Of a stretch of 56,571 nucleotides of DNA, positions 46,581 to 56,571 are shown piece after piece. Location: positions 27,912 to 84,482 of the forward strand of contig NHEX02000027.1 of the NCBI GenBank assembly GCA_002171475.2, in the 5' to 3' direction. The notes below the pieces were generated by a model. The model worked only from the letters and a program-made list of their open reading frames with translations. It was not told the DNA's origin and did not search any database. This stretch comes from Flavobacteriales bacterium TMED96. Its GTDB lineage: Bacteria; Bacteroidota; Bacteroidia; Flavobacteriales; Flavobacteriaceae. The translations under genes were made by a program, and so were the position numbers. Position 1 is the stretch's first letter, and each line of letters opens with the position of its first letter.

Positions 46581-47825
46581 ATGGTTAAAAAAATCGGAGT
46601 CAAAAATCCTGTAGTAGAAATGGATGGAGATGAAATGACAAGAGTCATCTGGAAATTCATAAAAGAAAAATTAATTCTTCCTTACTTAGATATTGAAATA
46701 AAATATTTTGATTTAGGAATAAAAAATAGAGATTTTACTAATGATTTAGTAACGGTTAAGGCTGCGGAAGCAATCAAGAAATTTAATGTAGGTATAAAGT
46801 GTGCTACAATTACACCTGATGAACAAAGAGTTCAAGAATACACATTGAAAAAAATGTGGCGTTCTCCAAATGGAACAATTAGAAACATTGTAGGTGGAAC
46901 TGTCTTTAGGGAACCTATTATAATGAAAAATATACCAAAATATGTTCAAGGGTGGAATAAACCAATCTGCATAGGAAGACACGCATTTGGAGATCAATAC
47001 AAAGCTACTGATATTGTTACCCATGGTAAGGGAACTTTGACTATGACTTTCACACCTGAGAATGGAGAAGAACCATTAACATGGGAAGTATATAACTTTA
47101 AGGAAGATGGAGTTGCTATGGCTATGTACAATATTGATTCATCAATTTATGGTTTTGCAAGATCTTGTATGAATCAAGCCATTTCAAAAAAATGGCCATT
47201 GTACTTGTCAACAAAAAACACAATTTTAAAAGCATATGATGGTAGATTTAAGGATATTTTTCATGATGTCTACGAAAATGAATTTAAAGAAAAGTTTAGA
47301 AAAGTTGGGATTTTTTATGAACACAGACTCATTGACGACATGGTAGCAGCAGCAATGAAATGGGAAGGTGGTTTTGTTTGGGCCTGCAAAAACTACGATG
47401 GTGATGTTCAGTCAGATACTGTTGCGCAAGGATTTGGATCTTTAGGATTGATGACGTCAACACTAGTAACTCCTGATGGAAATACACTTGAAGCAGAGGC
47501 CGCTCATGGAACAGTTACTAGACACTACAGAGAACATCAAAAAGGAAATCCAACTTCAACTAATCCTATAGCTTCAATTTTTGCATGGTCCCGTGGACTT
47601 GCACATAGGGCAAAATTAGATAAGAATTCAAAACTTAAAAAGTTTTCTCTTTTGTTAGAAGAAGTTTGTGTAAGAGTTGTTGAAAAAGGTTTTATGACAA
47701 AGGATTTAGCCTTATTAGTCCATAGGGAAAATTTAAATTCAAATCATTATTTAAATACTCAAGATTTTTTAAACCTAGTTAAAGACGATTTGGATCAGAA
47801 GTTAGATTTTTTAAACAAAAAATAA
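46581..47825 (+). CDS. icd: Isocitrate dehydrogenase, NADP+ (type II, eukaryote-like)
   Basis: TCA-cycle oxidation of isocitrate to 2-oxoglutarate. 414 aa with the N-terminal [19 protein letters not shown], substrate-binding [31 protein letters not shown] and [15 protein letters not shown], all of the homodimeric type II enzyme rather than E. coli Icd. Starts 17 bases after the rplS terminator. Confidence 0.95.
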   Translation: MVKKIGVKNPVVEMDGDEMTRVIWKFIKEKLILPYLDIEIKYFDLGIKNRDFTNDLVTVKAAEAIKKFNVGIKCATITPDEQRVQEYTLKKMWRSPNGTIRNIVGGTVFREPIIMKNIPKYVQGWNKPICIGRHAFGDQYKATDIVTHGKGTLTMTFTPENGEEPLTWEVYNFKEDGVAMAMYNIDSSIYGFARSCMNQAISKKWPLYLSTKNTILKAYDGRFKDIFHDVYENEFKEKFRKVGIFYEHRLIDDMVAAAMKWEGGFVWACKNYDGDVQSDTVAQGFGSLGLMTSTLVTPDGNTLEAEAAHGTVTRHYREHQKGNPTSTNPIASIFAWSRGLAHRAKLDKNSKLKKFSLLLEEVCVRVVEKGFMTKDLALLVHRENLNSNHYLNTQDFLNLVKDDLDQKLDFLNKK

Positions 47826-47845
47826 ACCTTAATCAATTAACAAAT

Positions 47846-48661
47846 ATGTCGATAATAAAAGTTACAGAACAAGATTCATTATATAATAATTTAGAAAATC
47901 TTTCTACAACCGAATTGATTAATTCAATTCATAGTGAAGACAAAAAAATTTGTTCTGCAATTCAAAAAGTTCTTCCTTTAATATCTAAACTTGTAGATGC
48001 ATTAGTTGAAAAACTTTCATCTGGTGGTAGATTGTTTTATCTTGGTGCAGGAACTAGCGGTAGGTTGGGTGTTTTAGATGCAACTGAATGCCCACCTACG
48101 TTCGGTACACCTAATTGGAAAGTTACTGGAGTAATAGCTGGGGGGACTAATGCTCTATTCCAAAGTGTCGAACATGCTGAAGATTCGACGACTCAGGCTT
48201 GGGAAGACCTTTGCAGTAGAAAAATAAATAAAAAAGATTTCGTAATTGGAATTGCTGCGTCTGGCACTACCCCGTATGTGGTTGAAGGGATAAAATCATG
48301 CTTTCATAAAGATATTATAACTGGGTCCATTTCTTGCAATCACAATACACCCTTATCAAAATTTTCAAAGTTTCCAATTGAGGTTGTAGTTGGCCCAGAA
48401 TTTATTACTGGTAGCACAAGAATGAAAGCTGGTACCGCTCAAAAAATGATTTTGAATATGATAACAACCTCAACAATGGTCAAACTAGGTCATATTAAAG
48501 GAAATAAAATGATTGATATGCAAACAAATAATAATAAACTTAAAGAAAGAGCAATAAGGATAATTAGTGAAACACTGAGTATATCAGATAATCAGGCTTT
48601 GGAATTATTTCAAAAGCATGGAAGTGTACGAAGTGTTGTAGAAAATCAAAGATTAAAATGA
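47846..48661 (+). CDS. murQ: N-acetylmuramic acid 6-phosphate etherase
   Basis: Peptidoglycan recycling: removes lactate from MurNAc-6-P to give GlcNAc-6-P. 271 aa SIS-domain protein with YLGAGTSGRLGVLDATECPP, the catalytic Glu in HAEDST, and ITGSTRMKAGTAQKM. TGA overlaps the next ATG (ATGA). Confidence 0.95.
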   Translation: MSIIKVTEQDSLYNNLENLSTTELINSIHSEDKKICSAIQKVLPLISKLVDALVEKLSSGGRLFYLGAGTSGRLGVLDATECPPTFGTPNWKVTGVIAGGTNALFQSVEHAEDSTTQAWEDLCSRKINKKDFVIGIAASGTTPYVVEGIKSCFHKDIITGSISCNHNTPLSKFSKFPIEVVVGPEFITGSTRMKAGTAQKMILNMITTSTMVKLGHIKGNKMIDMQTNNNKLKERAIRIISETLSISDNQALELFQKHGSVRSVVENQRLK

Positions 48662-48885
48662 ATACTAATCTTTTCAAGAAGTCATTAAGGAAAATTTTTT
48701 ACTTTATGATTTTATGTTTTGTGTCTCCGGTCATAATTATGCAAGCTTTTAATAATCAGGAAAACGTTCTTTTTTTACCAGTTTTATTGTTTGGAATTTT
48801 CCTTTCATCAACCACTATCATAATTGGCTTTTTGGGTATAAACGAATTAGTAAAATCACTATTTGGAAAAATAAAGAAAGATTAA
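48658..48885 (+). CDS. Small membrane protein, DUF6095-like
   Basis: 75 aa with two hydrophobic helices (about 13-31 and 39-60) separated by FNNQENV, and a basic C-terminus (FGKIKKD). Overlaps murQ by 4 bases. Recognised as DUF6095-like from form and position next to murQ; function unknown. Confidence 0.7.
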   Translation: MNTNLFKKSLRKIFYFMILCFVSPVIIMQAFNNQENVLFLPVLLFGIFLSSTTIIIGFLGINELVKSLFGKIKKD

Positions 48886-48929
48886 TATATATTTACAAAT
48901 AAAAATTTTAAGTTAAAATTTTTAGAAAT

Positions 48930-50873
48930 ATGATTGAAATAATTCTAAAAGATGGTTCTACTAAACAGTACGAAAAAGGAATCTCTGCTTTTAATATCGC
49001 AAAAGATATCAGTGAAGGTTTAGCTAGAAACGTCTTGTCTGCAAACTTTAATGGCTCAATAATTGAATTATCAACTAAAATTTCTAAAAGTGGTAGATTA
49101 TACTTTTATACATGGAATGATGAGGAAGGAAAATCAGCATTTTGGCATTCTTCAGCTCATGTTCTAGCTCAAACTATATTGAGTCTTTATCCAAAGGCTA
49201 AACTTACTATCGGGCCTTCAATAGAAAGTGGTTTTTATTATGATTTTGATTTAGGCGACAAAAATATATCTGAAAATGATTTTCCAAGAATAGAAAAAAA
49301 ATTCATGTTTTTTGCTTCACAAAAAAGTGATTTTAAAATGAAAATTATATCAAAATTAGAGGCAACAAAATATTACAAAAAAGAGAAAAATCCATACAAA
49401 TTGGAATTAATTGAAAACCTAAATGATGGAAAAATTACATTTTGTGATCACTCAGACTTTAGTGACCTTTGTAAAGGTGGCCATATTCCTCATACTGGAT
49501 TAATAAAAGCTGTAAAATTAACAAATGTAGCTGGTGCATACTGGAAGGGAGACGAAAATAATAAGCAATTAACTAGAATTTACGGCATCTCATTTCCAAA
49601 GCAAAAACTTTTAAAAGAACATATTTCTTTAATTGAGGAAGCTAATAAGAGAGATCATAGAAAAATTGGTAAAGAATTAAATTTATTTACCTTTAGCACT
49701 AAGGTCGGTCTAGGTTTACCACTATGGCTTCCCAAAGGGGCTGATTTAAAAAACAGATTAGAGAATTTTTTAAAAAGGGCTCAAGATAAAGTTGGATATG
49801 AATTAGTCGAATCTCCCCACATAGGAAAAAAGGAATTATATGAAACTTCTGGGCACTACGAAAAATATGGTTTAGACAGCTTTCAACCAATTGAAACTCC
49901 CGGAAAAAAAGAAACTTTTCTTTTAAAGCCAATGAATTGTCCACATCACTGTGAAATTTATAATTCGCAAAGTTGGAGCTATAAAGATCTTCCAAAAAGA
50001 TATGCAGAATTTGGAACTGTTTATAGATATGAGCAAAGCGGGGAGCTGCACGGATTAACTAGAGTAAGAGGATTCACCCAAGATGATGCACATATTTTCT
50101 GTACCCCCGAGCAATTAAAAGAAGAATTTGTGAAAGTAATTGATTTAGTTGCTTTTGTATTTAAAGCTGTAAGTTTTAATGATTTTATAGTTCAAGTTTC
50201 TTTAAGAGATCCAAAGACACCAGATAAGTATATAGGTTCCGAAAGAAATTGGAATTTAGCGGAAAAAGCTATTTTAAAAGCTGCAGATTTAAAAAATTTA
50301 GATTACAAAATTGAATACGGAGAAGCAGCATTTTATGGACCTAAATTAGATTTTATGGTAAAAGATGCTTTAGGGAGAAAATGGCAACTTGGAACGATAC
50401 AGGTAGATTATAATTTACCCGAAAGATTTGACTTAAAGTATAAAACAAAAGATAACACTTTTTTACGCCCCGTTATGATTCATAGAGCACCATTTGGAAG
50501 TTTAGAAAGGTTTATTGCTATTTTGCTTGAACATACTAGTGGTAAGCTTCCATTATGGTTAGTCCCAAATCAATTAATCATTTTAACACTTTCCGAAAAG
50601 TATGAAAAATACGCTGAAAAAGTTTTAAATGAGATGAAAATTAACGAAATTCGCGCACTAATTGATAACAGAAATGAGACTATAGGGAAAAAAATTAGAG
50701 ACGCTCAGTTAAAAAAATACCCCTATATGTTGATAATTGGTGAAAAAGAAATGAAAGACGACGTAGTATCTGTGAGACACATAAGTGATGGAGATTTGGG
50801 ATCCTTAACAATTGAAACTTTTATTCAAAAGTTATCAATTGAGATAAAGAATAGTTATTCATTTGAAGTTTAA
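48930..50873 (+). CDS. thrS: Threonyl-tRNA synthetase
   Basis: Class II synthetase, 647 aa: N-terminal TGS domain (IEIILKDGSTKQYEKGIS), editing domain with HSSAHVLAQTI and DLCKGGHIPHTG, then catalytic core (PMNCPHHCEIY, RYEQSGELHGLTRVRGFTQD, DFMVKDALGRKWQLGT, MIHRAPFGSLERFIAILLEH) and anticodon-binding domain. Its stop is in the same frame as infC and 15 bases before it. Confidence 0.97.
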   Translation: MIEIILKDGSTKQYEKGISAFNIAKDISEGLARNVLSANFNGSIIELSTKISKSGRLYFYTWNDEEGKSAFWHSSAHVLAQTILSLYPKAKLTIGPSIESGFYYDFDLGDKNISENDFPRIEKKFMFFASQKSDFKMKIISKLEATKYYKKEKNPYKLELIENLNDGKITFCDHSDFSDLCKGGHIPHTGLIKAVKLTNVAGAYWKGDENNKQLTRIYGISFPKQKLLKEHISLIEEANKRDHRKIGKELNLFTFSTKVGLGLPLWLPKGADLKNRLENFLKRAQDKVGYELVESPHIGKKELYETSGHYEKYGLDSFQPIETPGKKETFLLKPMNCPHHCEIYNSQSWSYKDLPKRYAEFGTVYRYEQSGELHGLTRVRGFTQDDAHIFCTPEQLKEEFVKVIDLVAFVFKAVSFNDFIVQVSLRDPKTPDKYIGSERNWNLAEKAILKAADLKNLDYKIEYGEAAFYGPKLDFMVKDALGRKWQLGTIQVDYNLPERFDLKYKTKDNTFLRPVMIHRAPFGSLERFIAILLEHTSGKLPLWLVPNQLIILTLSEKYEKYAEKVLNEMKINEIRALIDNRNETIGKKIRDAQLKKYPYMLIIGEKEMKDDVVSVRHISDGDLGSLTIETFIQKLSIEIKNSYSFEV

Positions 50874-50888
50874 TTTAAATTATTTATC

Positions 50889-51443
50889 ATAGCAATTCGA
50901 AGAAGAAGATCAAATAGACCTGGTAGGATAATAAAAGAAAACCCGCATCTTATCAATGAAAAAATTCTGGCTAAAGAAGTTAGATTGGTTGGTGATAATA
51001 TTGAAACAGGTGTATACAGTAAACAAAAAGCACTTCAAATGGCGAGTAACTTAGATTTAGATTTAGTTGAAATTTCCGGAAAAGCTATTCCACCTGTATG
51101 TAAGATTTTGGAATATAAAAAATTTCTATACGAACAAAAAAAAAGAGATAAAGCTATGAAATCTAAAACAACGAAAGTTGTTATTAAAGAAATTAGATTT
51201 GGACCACAAACAGACGAACATGATTATTTGTTCAAAAAAAAGCATGCTGAAAAATTTTTAAAAGATGGTGCAAAACTAAAGGCTTTCGTTTTCTTTAAGG
51301 GGAGGTCAATTATTTTCAAAGAACAAGGACAAATTCTTTTATTACGATTAGCGCAAGACCTAGAAGAGTTTGGAAAAGTAGAGCAGTTGCCAAAATTGGA
51401 TGGTAAGAGAATGATTATGTTTATTAATCCAAAAAAAAATTAA
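50889..51443 (+). CDS. infC: Translation initiation factor IF-3
   Basis: IF-3 proofreads the start codon on the 30S subunit. From 50889 the product reads (M)[17 protein letters not shown], then [20 protein letters not shown] and [20 protein letters not shown]. No ATG, GTG or TTG lies between the thrS stop and the conserved AKEVR segment, so the start must be ATA (50889, which fits the family N-terminus best), ATC (50886) or ATT (50895). Rare start codons are known for infC (AUU in E. coli) and allow IF-3 to repress itself. The TTG at 50985 would delete 32 residues. Confidence 0.88.
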   Translation: MAIRRRRSNRPGRIIKENPHLINEKILAKEVRLVGDNIETGVYSKQKALQMASNLDLDLVEISGKAIPPVCKILEYKKFLYEQKKRDKAMKSKTTKVVIKEIRFGPQTDEHDYLFKKKHAEKFLKDGAKLKAFVFFKGRSIIFKEQGQILLLRLAQDLEEFGKVEQLPKLDGKRMIMFINPKKN

Positions 51444-51462
51444 ACTATTTTAAATTAATGTT

Positions 51463-51660
51463 ATGCCAAAAATGAAAACCAAATCTAGTGCGAAGAAAAG
51501 ATTCAAATTAACTGGCACTGGTAAAATAAAAAGAAAACATGCATTTAAAAATCATATCTTGACAAAGAAGTCAAAAAAAAGGAAGCTGAAACTTACTCAT
51601 TCTAGCCTTGTTGACAAAAGTGACATGAAGAACATAGAAAAACAGTTAAGGTTAAAGTAA
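51463..51660 (+). CDS. rpmI: 50S ribosomal protein L35
   Basis: 65 aa, highly basic: [19 protein letters not shown], then [16 protein letters not shown], the standard L35 pattern. In the usual infC-rpmI-rplT order. Confidence 0.96.
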   Translation: MPKMKTKSSAKKRFKLTGTGKIKRKHAFKNHILTKKSKKRKLKLTHSSLVDKSDMKNIEKQLRLK

Positions 51661-51684
51661 TTTTTTTAATATAAATAATACAAA

Positions 51685-52029
51685 ATGCCAAGATCACAAA
51701 ATTCAGTTGCCTCTAGAAATAGAAGAAAAAAAATCCTTAAACAAGCTAAAGGCTTCTATGGTAGAAGAAAAAATGTTTGGAAAGTGGCTAAAAATGCTGT
51801 TGAAAAGGGACTTTTATATTCATACAGAGACAGGAAAAATAAAAAAAGAAATTTTAGACTATTATGGATAATTAGATTAAATGCTGCTGCAAGATTGCAT
51901 GGAATGACTTATGGTAATTTAATTTCGAATTTAAAGTCTAAAAAAGTTAGCCTAGATAGAAAAGTTTTAGCAGACATCGCTATGAATCATCCTGACACTT
52001 TTAGCAAAATTGTAAATAAAGTAAAATAA
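51685..52029 (+). CDS. rplT: 50S ribosomal protein L20
   Basis: 114 aa: [38 protein letters not shown] and [19 protein letters not shown]20 is an early assembly protein and in some bacteria represses its own operon. It converges with dnaB, with 5 bases between stops and no visible terminator. Confidence 0.97.
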   Translation: MPRSQNSVASRNRRKKILKQAKGFYGRRKNVWKVAKNAVEKGLLYSYRDRKNKKRNFRLLWIIRLNAAARLHGMTYGNLISNLKSKKVSLDRKVLADIAMNHPDTFSKIVNKVK

Positions 52030-52034
52030 ATTGC

Positions 52035-53540
52035 TTAAAAAGGTGTTATTTCATCTTTGTCCTCATAACCTCCTTCTGCAGGGTCTCTTCTTTTTTTTAC
52101 CTGATTTATCTTTGAAAGATACTCAAATGATGAGTCTATGTCGCTTAAATTTTCAAATTTCCCTAGTTGAGGAGTAAATTTAAGCCTTATTGTGTCCAAT
52201 CCACCATTTCTGTGTTTTGCTACTATAAATTCTGCTTGTCCTTCAGATGATGATCTGTCGTCATCATCCCACTCATCAATACCATAATATTCTGGTCTAT
52301 AAATGAATGAAACAATATCTGCGTCTTGTTCAATGGCACCTGAATCCCTTAAATCTGAGAGTATTGGTCTTTTAGTACCTCCCCTAGTTTCTACAGCTCT
52401 AGATAGTTGAGAAAGAGCGATTACGGGAACATTTAGTTCTTTAGCTAAAGATTTTAAATTTCTTGAAATTGACGATATTTCCTGTTCTCTATTTCCTGTC
52501 TTGCTGGTTGTACCAGATGTCATTAGCTGCAAATAGTCTACAATAATTAATTGTATTCCATGTTTAGAAGACAGTCTTCTTGCTTTTGCCCTAAGATCAA
52601 AAATGGATAAGGAGGGGGTATCATCTATATAAAGCGGAGCCTTTTCTAAGTCACCAACTTTAACATTTAGTTGTTCCCATTCATGGCTTTCAAGCTTTCC
52701 AGTTCTTAATTTTTCAGATGTTAGTCCAGTTTCAGCAGAAATTAATCTTGTAATTAGTTGCACTGAGGACATTTCTAATGAAAAGAAGGCCACTGGGGTT
52801 TTTTTTAAAACAGCAATATTTCTTGCCATTGACAATGTTAGAGCAGTTTTACCCATTCCTGGTCTTGCGGCTATGACAATAAGATCACTTGGTTGCCAAC
52901 CCGAAGTAAGTAAATCAAGTTTATCAAACCCAGTTGCTACTCCACTCAATCCATCTTTATTTGAAATATCTTCAATTCGCTTTTTTGCCTGAATAACTAG
53001 ACTCTGAGCTGTTTCAGAAGATCTTTTAATATTTCCTTGTGTAATCTCATATAATTTAGATTCAGCCTCATCTAATAAATCAAAAACATCTACTGATTCA
53101 TTAAAAGAATTTTCTATTATTTCATTTGATATTCTAATTAAGGATCTTTGAATAAATTTTTGAAGTATAATTCTTGCATGAAATTCAATATTAGCGGAGG
53201 TAGAAACTTTTTTTGACAATTGAACTAAATAGAAGTCACCACCAACTTTTTCCAAAACGCCCATTTTTCTGAGTTTAGTTGAGACCGTGAGAAGATCAAC
53301 AGGCTCGGAAGATTGGAATAAACTATATATTGCTTCGAATATATTCTTGTGAGATTCTTTGTAAAATGCATCTTTTTGAAGTATGTCAATTACTTCATCT
53401 ACTCCTTTTTTATCGATTAGCATTGCACCAAGCACTGCTTCTTCTAAGTCTAAAGCCTGTGGAGGAATTCTTCCTGTATCTAAATTAAAAATTCTTTTAT
53501 TGAAGGTTTCAGATGATAAAATTTTTTCGCTTTTTTCCAC
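52035..53540 (-). CDS. dnaB: Replicative DNA helicase DnaB
   Basis: Hexameric fork helicase. 501 aa: N-terminal domain (PPQALDLEEAVLGAMLIDKK), Walker A AARPGMGKTAL, FSLEMSSVQLITRLI, Walker B LIIVDYLQLM, and DLRDSGAIEQDADIV. The start is GTG at 53540; no ATG precedes the conserved part in frame. No intein. Confidence 0.96.
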   Translation of the reverse strand: MEKSEKILSSETFNKRIFNLDTGRIPPQALDLEEAVLGAMLIDKKGVDEVIDILQKDAFYKESHKNIFEAIYSLFQSSEPVDLLTVSTKLRKMGVLEKVGGDFYLVQLSKKVSTSANIEFHARIILQKFIQRSLIRISNEIIENSFNESVDVFDLLDEAESKLYEITQGNIKRSSETAQSLVIQAKKRIEDISNKDGLSGVATGFDKLDLLTSGWQPSDLIVIAARPGMGKTALTLSMARNIAVLKKTPVAFFSLEMSSVQLITRLISAETGLTSEKLRTGKLESHEWEQLNVKVGDLEKAPLYIDDTPSLSIFDLRAKARRLSSKHGIQLIIVDYLQLMTSGTTSKTGNREQEISSISRNLKSLAKELNVPVIALSQLSRAVETRGGTKRPILSDLRDSGAIEQDADIVSFIYRPEYYGIDEWDDDDRSSSEGQAEFIVAKHRNGGLDTIRLKFTPQLGKFENLSDIDSSFEYLSKINQVKKRRDPAEGGYEDKDEITPF

Positions 53541-53659
53541 ACATAAATGTAAAAAAAAGAATGATTAATTTTTTATTTAAAATTTTAAAGTACTACAAAA
53601 GAGTGAACATTATGTGTTTATAATTACTCTAAAATTGTTAATACGTATAAATATATTTA

Positions 53660-54613
53660 TTAACTATTAAAAACCCCCATTTTTTCAAATTTGTTTCTCC
53701 TTGAATTTATCAAATCGGTTGTTGATAGCTTTTCAAGTTCCAAAAATGATTTGGTTATTTCATTTCCAACAATTTCAAATATTTTTTCTCTGTTTTGATG
53801 TGCTCCTCCAAGAGGCTCTTTGATTATCTTATCAATTAATTTAGATCTTTTCATATCCTGAGCAGTAAGTTTTAAAGATTCAGCTGCTTTTTCTTTGTAT
53901 TCCCAACTTCTCCACAATATAGATGAACATGATTCCGGGGATATAACAGAATACCAAGTATTTTCTAACATCAATATTCTGTCCCCAATTCCTATCCCTA
54001 GAGCACCTCCAGAAGCCCCCTCTCCAATAATTATTGTTATTATTGGAACTTTGATTGAAAGCATATTAAAAATATTTCTAGCTATTGCCTCTCCTTGACC
54101 TCTTTCCTCAGCCTCTTGTCCTGGGTAAGCTCCTGGTGTGTCAATTAAACAGACAATGGGAATATTAAACTTTTCTGCTGATTTCATTACTCTCAAAGCT
54201 TTCCTATATCCTTCTGGGTTAGCCATTCCAAAATTTCTATATTTTCTTGTAACAGTATTGTAACCTTTTTGAGTTCCGACAAACATAAAAGTTTGATATT
54301 TCACCTTTCCCAAACCAGCAATCATGGCTTTATCATCCTTGATATTTCTATCGCCATGAAGTTCCAAAAATGAATTTCCACAAATGGCCTTTATGTAATC
54401 TAAGGTGTATGGTCGTGCGGGGTGTCTTGATAATTGAACTCTTTGCCACGGTGTTAAATTTCCATATATTTTTTCTTTTGTTTTTTTTAACTTCAATTCC
54501 AATTTAGCACATGTGTCAGTAACATCAATTTCACTTTCACTTCCAATTACCTCACACTTCGATAATTGTTCTTGAATTTCTTTAATTGGTAATTCAAAAT
54601 CTAAATATTCCAT
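53660..54613 (-). CDS. accA: Acetyl-CoA carboxylase carboxyltransferase subunit alpha
   Basis: Half of the carboxyltransferase that makes malonyl-CoA. 317 aa: [14 protein letters not shown] at the start, [34 protein letters not shown] and [15 protein letters not shown] (oxyanion glycines). ATG at 54613. accD is not in the window. Confidence 0.96.
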   Translation of the reverse strand: MEYLDFELPIKEIQEQLSKCEVIGSESEIDVTDTCAKLELKLKKTKEKIYGNLTPWQRVQLSRHPARPYTLDYIKAICGNSFLELHGDRNIKDDKAMIAGLGKVKYQTFMFVGTQKGYNTVTRKYRNFGMANPEGYRKALRVMKSAEKFNIPIVCLIDTPGAYPGQEAEERGQGEAIARNIFNMLSIKVPIITIIIGEGASGGALGIGIGDRILMLENTWYSVISPESCSSILWRSWEYKEKAAESLKLTAQDMKRSKLIDKIIKEPLGGAHQNREKIFEIVGNEITKSFLELEKLSTTDLINSRRNKFEKMGVFNS

Positions 54614-54644
54614 TTCTAACTAAATAATTATAAAATTATAATTT

Positions 54645-55526
54645 TTAAGAGATTTTTTTAAACTTAAACATAATATTTCCAATAACGCTTAATAATATAA
54701 TTAAAGCTCCAATATAGAATTGAGTGTTCATATATTCTTTTTCTCCAAAAATAATCAATGAAAAAAAGATTCCATAAATTGGTTCAAGGTTTAATGATAT
54801 CATCATGGTATAAGGTGTTATAAATTTTAAAATTTTGGTAGAAGCAACAAAAGCATAAGCAGTACACAATGACCCTAAAATAAAAATATAAATCCAGTTT
54901 GAAAACTTAATTGATTTTAGTGATGGAAATTTAGTATCTGATAAATAAACAATTAATGAAATTACAAATAAACCAAAAACTATTTCGTAAAAAGAAATTT
55001 GTAAAGATGAGTGTTTCTTAATCAAATATCCATTAAGTAGAGAAAACAAAACTGATAATAAAGTGCAAACAAGTGAAATAAAAATTGCAAAATAATTATC
55101 TGATTGTATACCAAAAATAATTAAAAGGCCTACAATTGCAACTGAACCAAATAATAATTCATGAATCTTGAAAGGTCTTTTATAAAAAAGGGGCTCTAAA
55201 AATGAAGCCATTAAGGATGCTGTGGACAAAATTGATAGAGTTAATGAAATAGAAGAAATTTTTATTGAGTAAAAAAATAAATACCAGTGAATTGAAATTA
55301 GCAACCCTCCAAGTATAAAATTTAATAAACTTAAATTACCTAATTTCAGCGCTTCCTTATGAAAAATAAACAAAAAAATAAAGATTAAAATTGCTGCAAT
55401 TGATAATCTAAACCAAACAATTAAAAGAGGATTAAGATCGATTAGTGAACCAAAAATTGAGGTGAAACCCCACAAAAAAATTAAAAAATGTAAATGAATT
55501 AAGCTTTTGTAACTATCTTTTTGCAT
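54645..55526 (-). CDS. EamA/DMT-family transporter
   Basis: 293 aa, ten hydrophobic helices in two EamA halves (LIFLWGFTSIFGSLIDLNPL; later FILGSLCTAYAFVASTK and LNLEPIYGIFFSLIIFGEK). Substrate unknown; relatives export amino acids or metabolites. It overlaps the LptF/G gene by 14 bases. Confidence 0.87.
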   Translation of the reverse strand: MQKDSYKSLIHLHFLIFLWGFTSIFGSLIDLNPLLIVWFRLSIAAILIFIFLFIFHKEALKLGNLSLLNFILGGLLISIHWYLFFYSIKISSISLTLSILSTASLMASFLEPLFYKRPFKIHELLFGSVAIVGLLIIFGIQSDNYFAIFISLVCTLLSVLFSLLNGYLIKKHSSLQISFYEIVFGLFVISLIVYLSDTKFPSLKSIKFSNWIYIFILGSLCTAYAFVASTKILKFITPYTMMISLNLEPIYGIFFSLIIFGEKEYMNTQFYIGALIILLSVIGNIMFKFKKIS

Positions 55527-56571
55527 GTCTCATAAGAAGGTATCCCAAGCCTCCAAAAAATATGAGAGGAGACCAAGCAGCAACTGCAGCTGAAAAGTTT
55601 GACTTATTAACCAAGACAACCAAAATTTTATCAAAAAATATGAATGAAAAACCCATTAAAATTCCAATTGCTAAATTTATACCCATACCTCCTCTTCTCC
55701 TCACAGATGATACAGATACTGATATTAGAGTAAGAACAAAAACAGACATTGGTAAGCTATACCTTTTGTGTCTAACTAATAAATGTTGATTAATTAATTT
55801 AGACCCCGATTTGATTTCAGAATCAATAAATTCATTCAAATCAAACAGTGTTAAGGTTTCAGCTTCGTATTTTAGAGGTGACAGATCTTCAATATTAAAA
55901 TTAAAAATAGTGTCCATTGATTTTTTTTTAATTAAAATTTCCTCGTCTTCATCAATAATTCTCTTATTGAAATTTAAAAGGCGAAACACTGAGTCAGACT
56001 CAATCCATCTGATTGATTGTGCCATGATTTTAAATTTTAATTTTTCATTATCAAAGTACTCAAGAGTAAAATCCATAGCTCTTTTTCTTGTTGGATTGTA
56101 GCTGCTTACATAAACAAATTCATTTTTAGAAATTTGTTTAAACACTCTCGATGTATTTCTAATCTGAGATTTTTTATTTAAATATTTATAATTAAACTCA
56201 TTAAATCCTTTACTCGCATTTGGAACGACAAACATTCCAATAAAAAAGGATACAATTGCAATTAATGATGCAGATATTAAATATGGTCTAAGAAATCTTG
56301 TAAAAGAAACTCCTGAGCTCAAAACAGAAATAATTTCAGTGTTGCTCGCTAGTTTCGATGTAAACCATATTATTGACAAAAACAATAAAATTGGGAAGAG
56401 TAAATTTCCAAAATACCACATAAAGTCAAAATAATAATCAATAATCTCTTTTAATGGTATCTCGTTTTCTTTAAACTTATCTATCCTTTCAGCAATATCA
56501 ACCATTATCCCTACTGGAATGAACAAAAAAAGAGCAAATAAAAAAGTTATTAAATATTTTTTTATTATATA
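55513..56571 (-). CDS. LptF/LptG-type LPS export permease (5' partial)
   Basis: Inner-membrane permease of the Lpt lipopolysaccharide exporter. The frame stays open to the window edge; before the TTG at 56526 it reads YIIKKYLITFLFALFLF, the normal first helix, so the gene starts outside. Also visible: FTSKLASNTEIISVLSSGVS and late helices LPMSVFVLTLISVSVSS and GINLAIGILMGFSFIFFDK. LptF and LptG cannot be told apart here. Confidence 0.88.
   Translation of the reverse strand, partial: YIIKKYLITFLFALFLFIPVGIMVDIAERIDKFKENEIPLKEIIDYYFDFMWYFGNLLFPILLFLSIIWFTSKLASNTEIISVLSSGVSFTRFLRPYLISASLIAIVSFFIGMFVVPNASKGFNEFNYKYLNKKSQIRNTSRVFKQISKNEFVYVSSYNPTRKRAMDFTLEYFDNEKLKFKIMAQSIRWIESDSVFRLLNFNKRIIDEDEEILIKKKSMDTIFNFNIEDLSPLKYEAETLTLFDLNEFIDSEIKSGSKLINQHLLVRHKRYSLPMSVFVLTLISVSVSSVRRRGGMGINLAIGILMGFSFIFFDKILVVLVNKSNFSAAVAAWSPLIFFGGLGYLLMRHAKR

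Noticed and set aside
1-56571. Mobile elements, CRISPR arrays, tRNA or rRNA genes
   Set aside because: No transposase, integrase of phage type, direct-repeat array or tRNA-sized gap was found; XerD is the chromosomal recombinase.

Overview
This window is a 56.6 kb, strongly AT-rich chromosomal segment from a member of the Bacteroidota, most probably a small-genome marine Flavobacteriia (inference). The evidence is: Bacteroidota-type genes (PorD/DUF4835, the Bacteroidota form of RNA polymerase omega, DUF6095, DUF4212 with its large Na+ symporter partner, an RprX/RprY-like two-component pair), -7 promoter boxes of the form TAnnTTTG, and flavobacterial gene orders such as bamD-rpoZ-coaBC-porD-recN, thioesterase/dnaA and dapF-GNAT-mltG. 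Nearly all of it is housekeeping DNA. Genes are tightly packed and often overlap by ATGA or a few bases. I see no rRNA, tRNA, CRISPR array, insertion sequence, prophage or defence island.

Layout. 1-584: 3' end of dnaX, split over two frames at an A11 run. 736-9509 (minus): rpsA, then pyrR-pyrB, rnz, pdxH, and a polyphosphate/phosphohistidine group sixA-ppk1-ppx. 9756-13556 (plus): a two-subunit Na+/solute symporter and a BicA-like SulP anion transporter. 13568-18213 (minus): cmk, lon and a UMF1-type MFS exporter. 18320-22906: two tandem msrB genes, lpdA, aroQ (minus), a secreted PqqB-like metallo-hydrolase and xerD. 22911-34070 (minus): two-component system, coaE, a YbbR-like protein, fabI, recN, porD, coaBC, rpoZ, bamD, dapA and a small unknown. 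34142-37448 (minus): ligA-prmC-GNAT. 37495-41641: ribD, a thioesterase (minus), dnaA, a tyrosine phosphatase and an RsmI-like methylase. 41655-43964 (minus): dapF-GNAT-mltG. 44058-52029 (plus): an HtrA-type protease, trmD, rplS, icd, murQ, DUF6095, thrS-infC-rpmI-rplT. 52035-56571 (minus): dnaB, accA, an EamA transporter and a 5'-truncated LptF/LptG permease.

The genes cover replication and repair (dnaX, dnaA, dnaB, ligA, recN, xerD), translation (S1, L19, L20, L35, IF-3, ThrRS, TrmD, PrmC), envelope assembly (BamD, LptF/G, MltG, PorD), CoA and fatty-acid synthesis (CoaBC, CoaE, AccA, FabI), pyrimidine, riboflavin, lysine and aromatic precursor synthesis, and oxidative repair (MsrB x2).

The most unusual features concern gene expression. 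(1) dnaX domain V lies in a different frame from its upstream part, with the change of frame at an A11 tract, as expected for slippage that yields gamma and tau forms. (2) rpsA is interrupted by one in-frame UGA between a Lys-rich N-terminal tail and the six S1 domains, although UGA is an ordinary stop elsewhere in the window. (3) infC has no AUG/GUG/UUG start and must use AUA, AUC or AUU. (4) Several TAnnTTTG boxes lie only 3-12 nt before start codons, suggesting leaderless or near-leaderless mRNAs. (5) A perfect 8+1+8 palindrome sits just upstream of lon. Items 1 and 2 could also be sequence errors and need raw-read checks.
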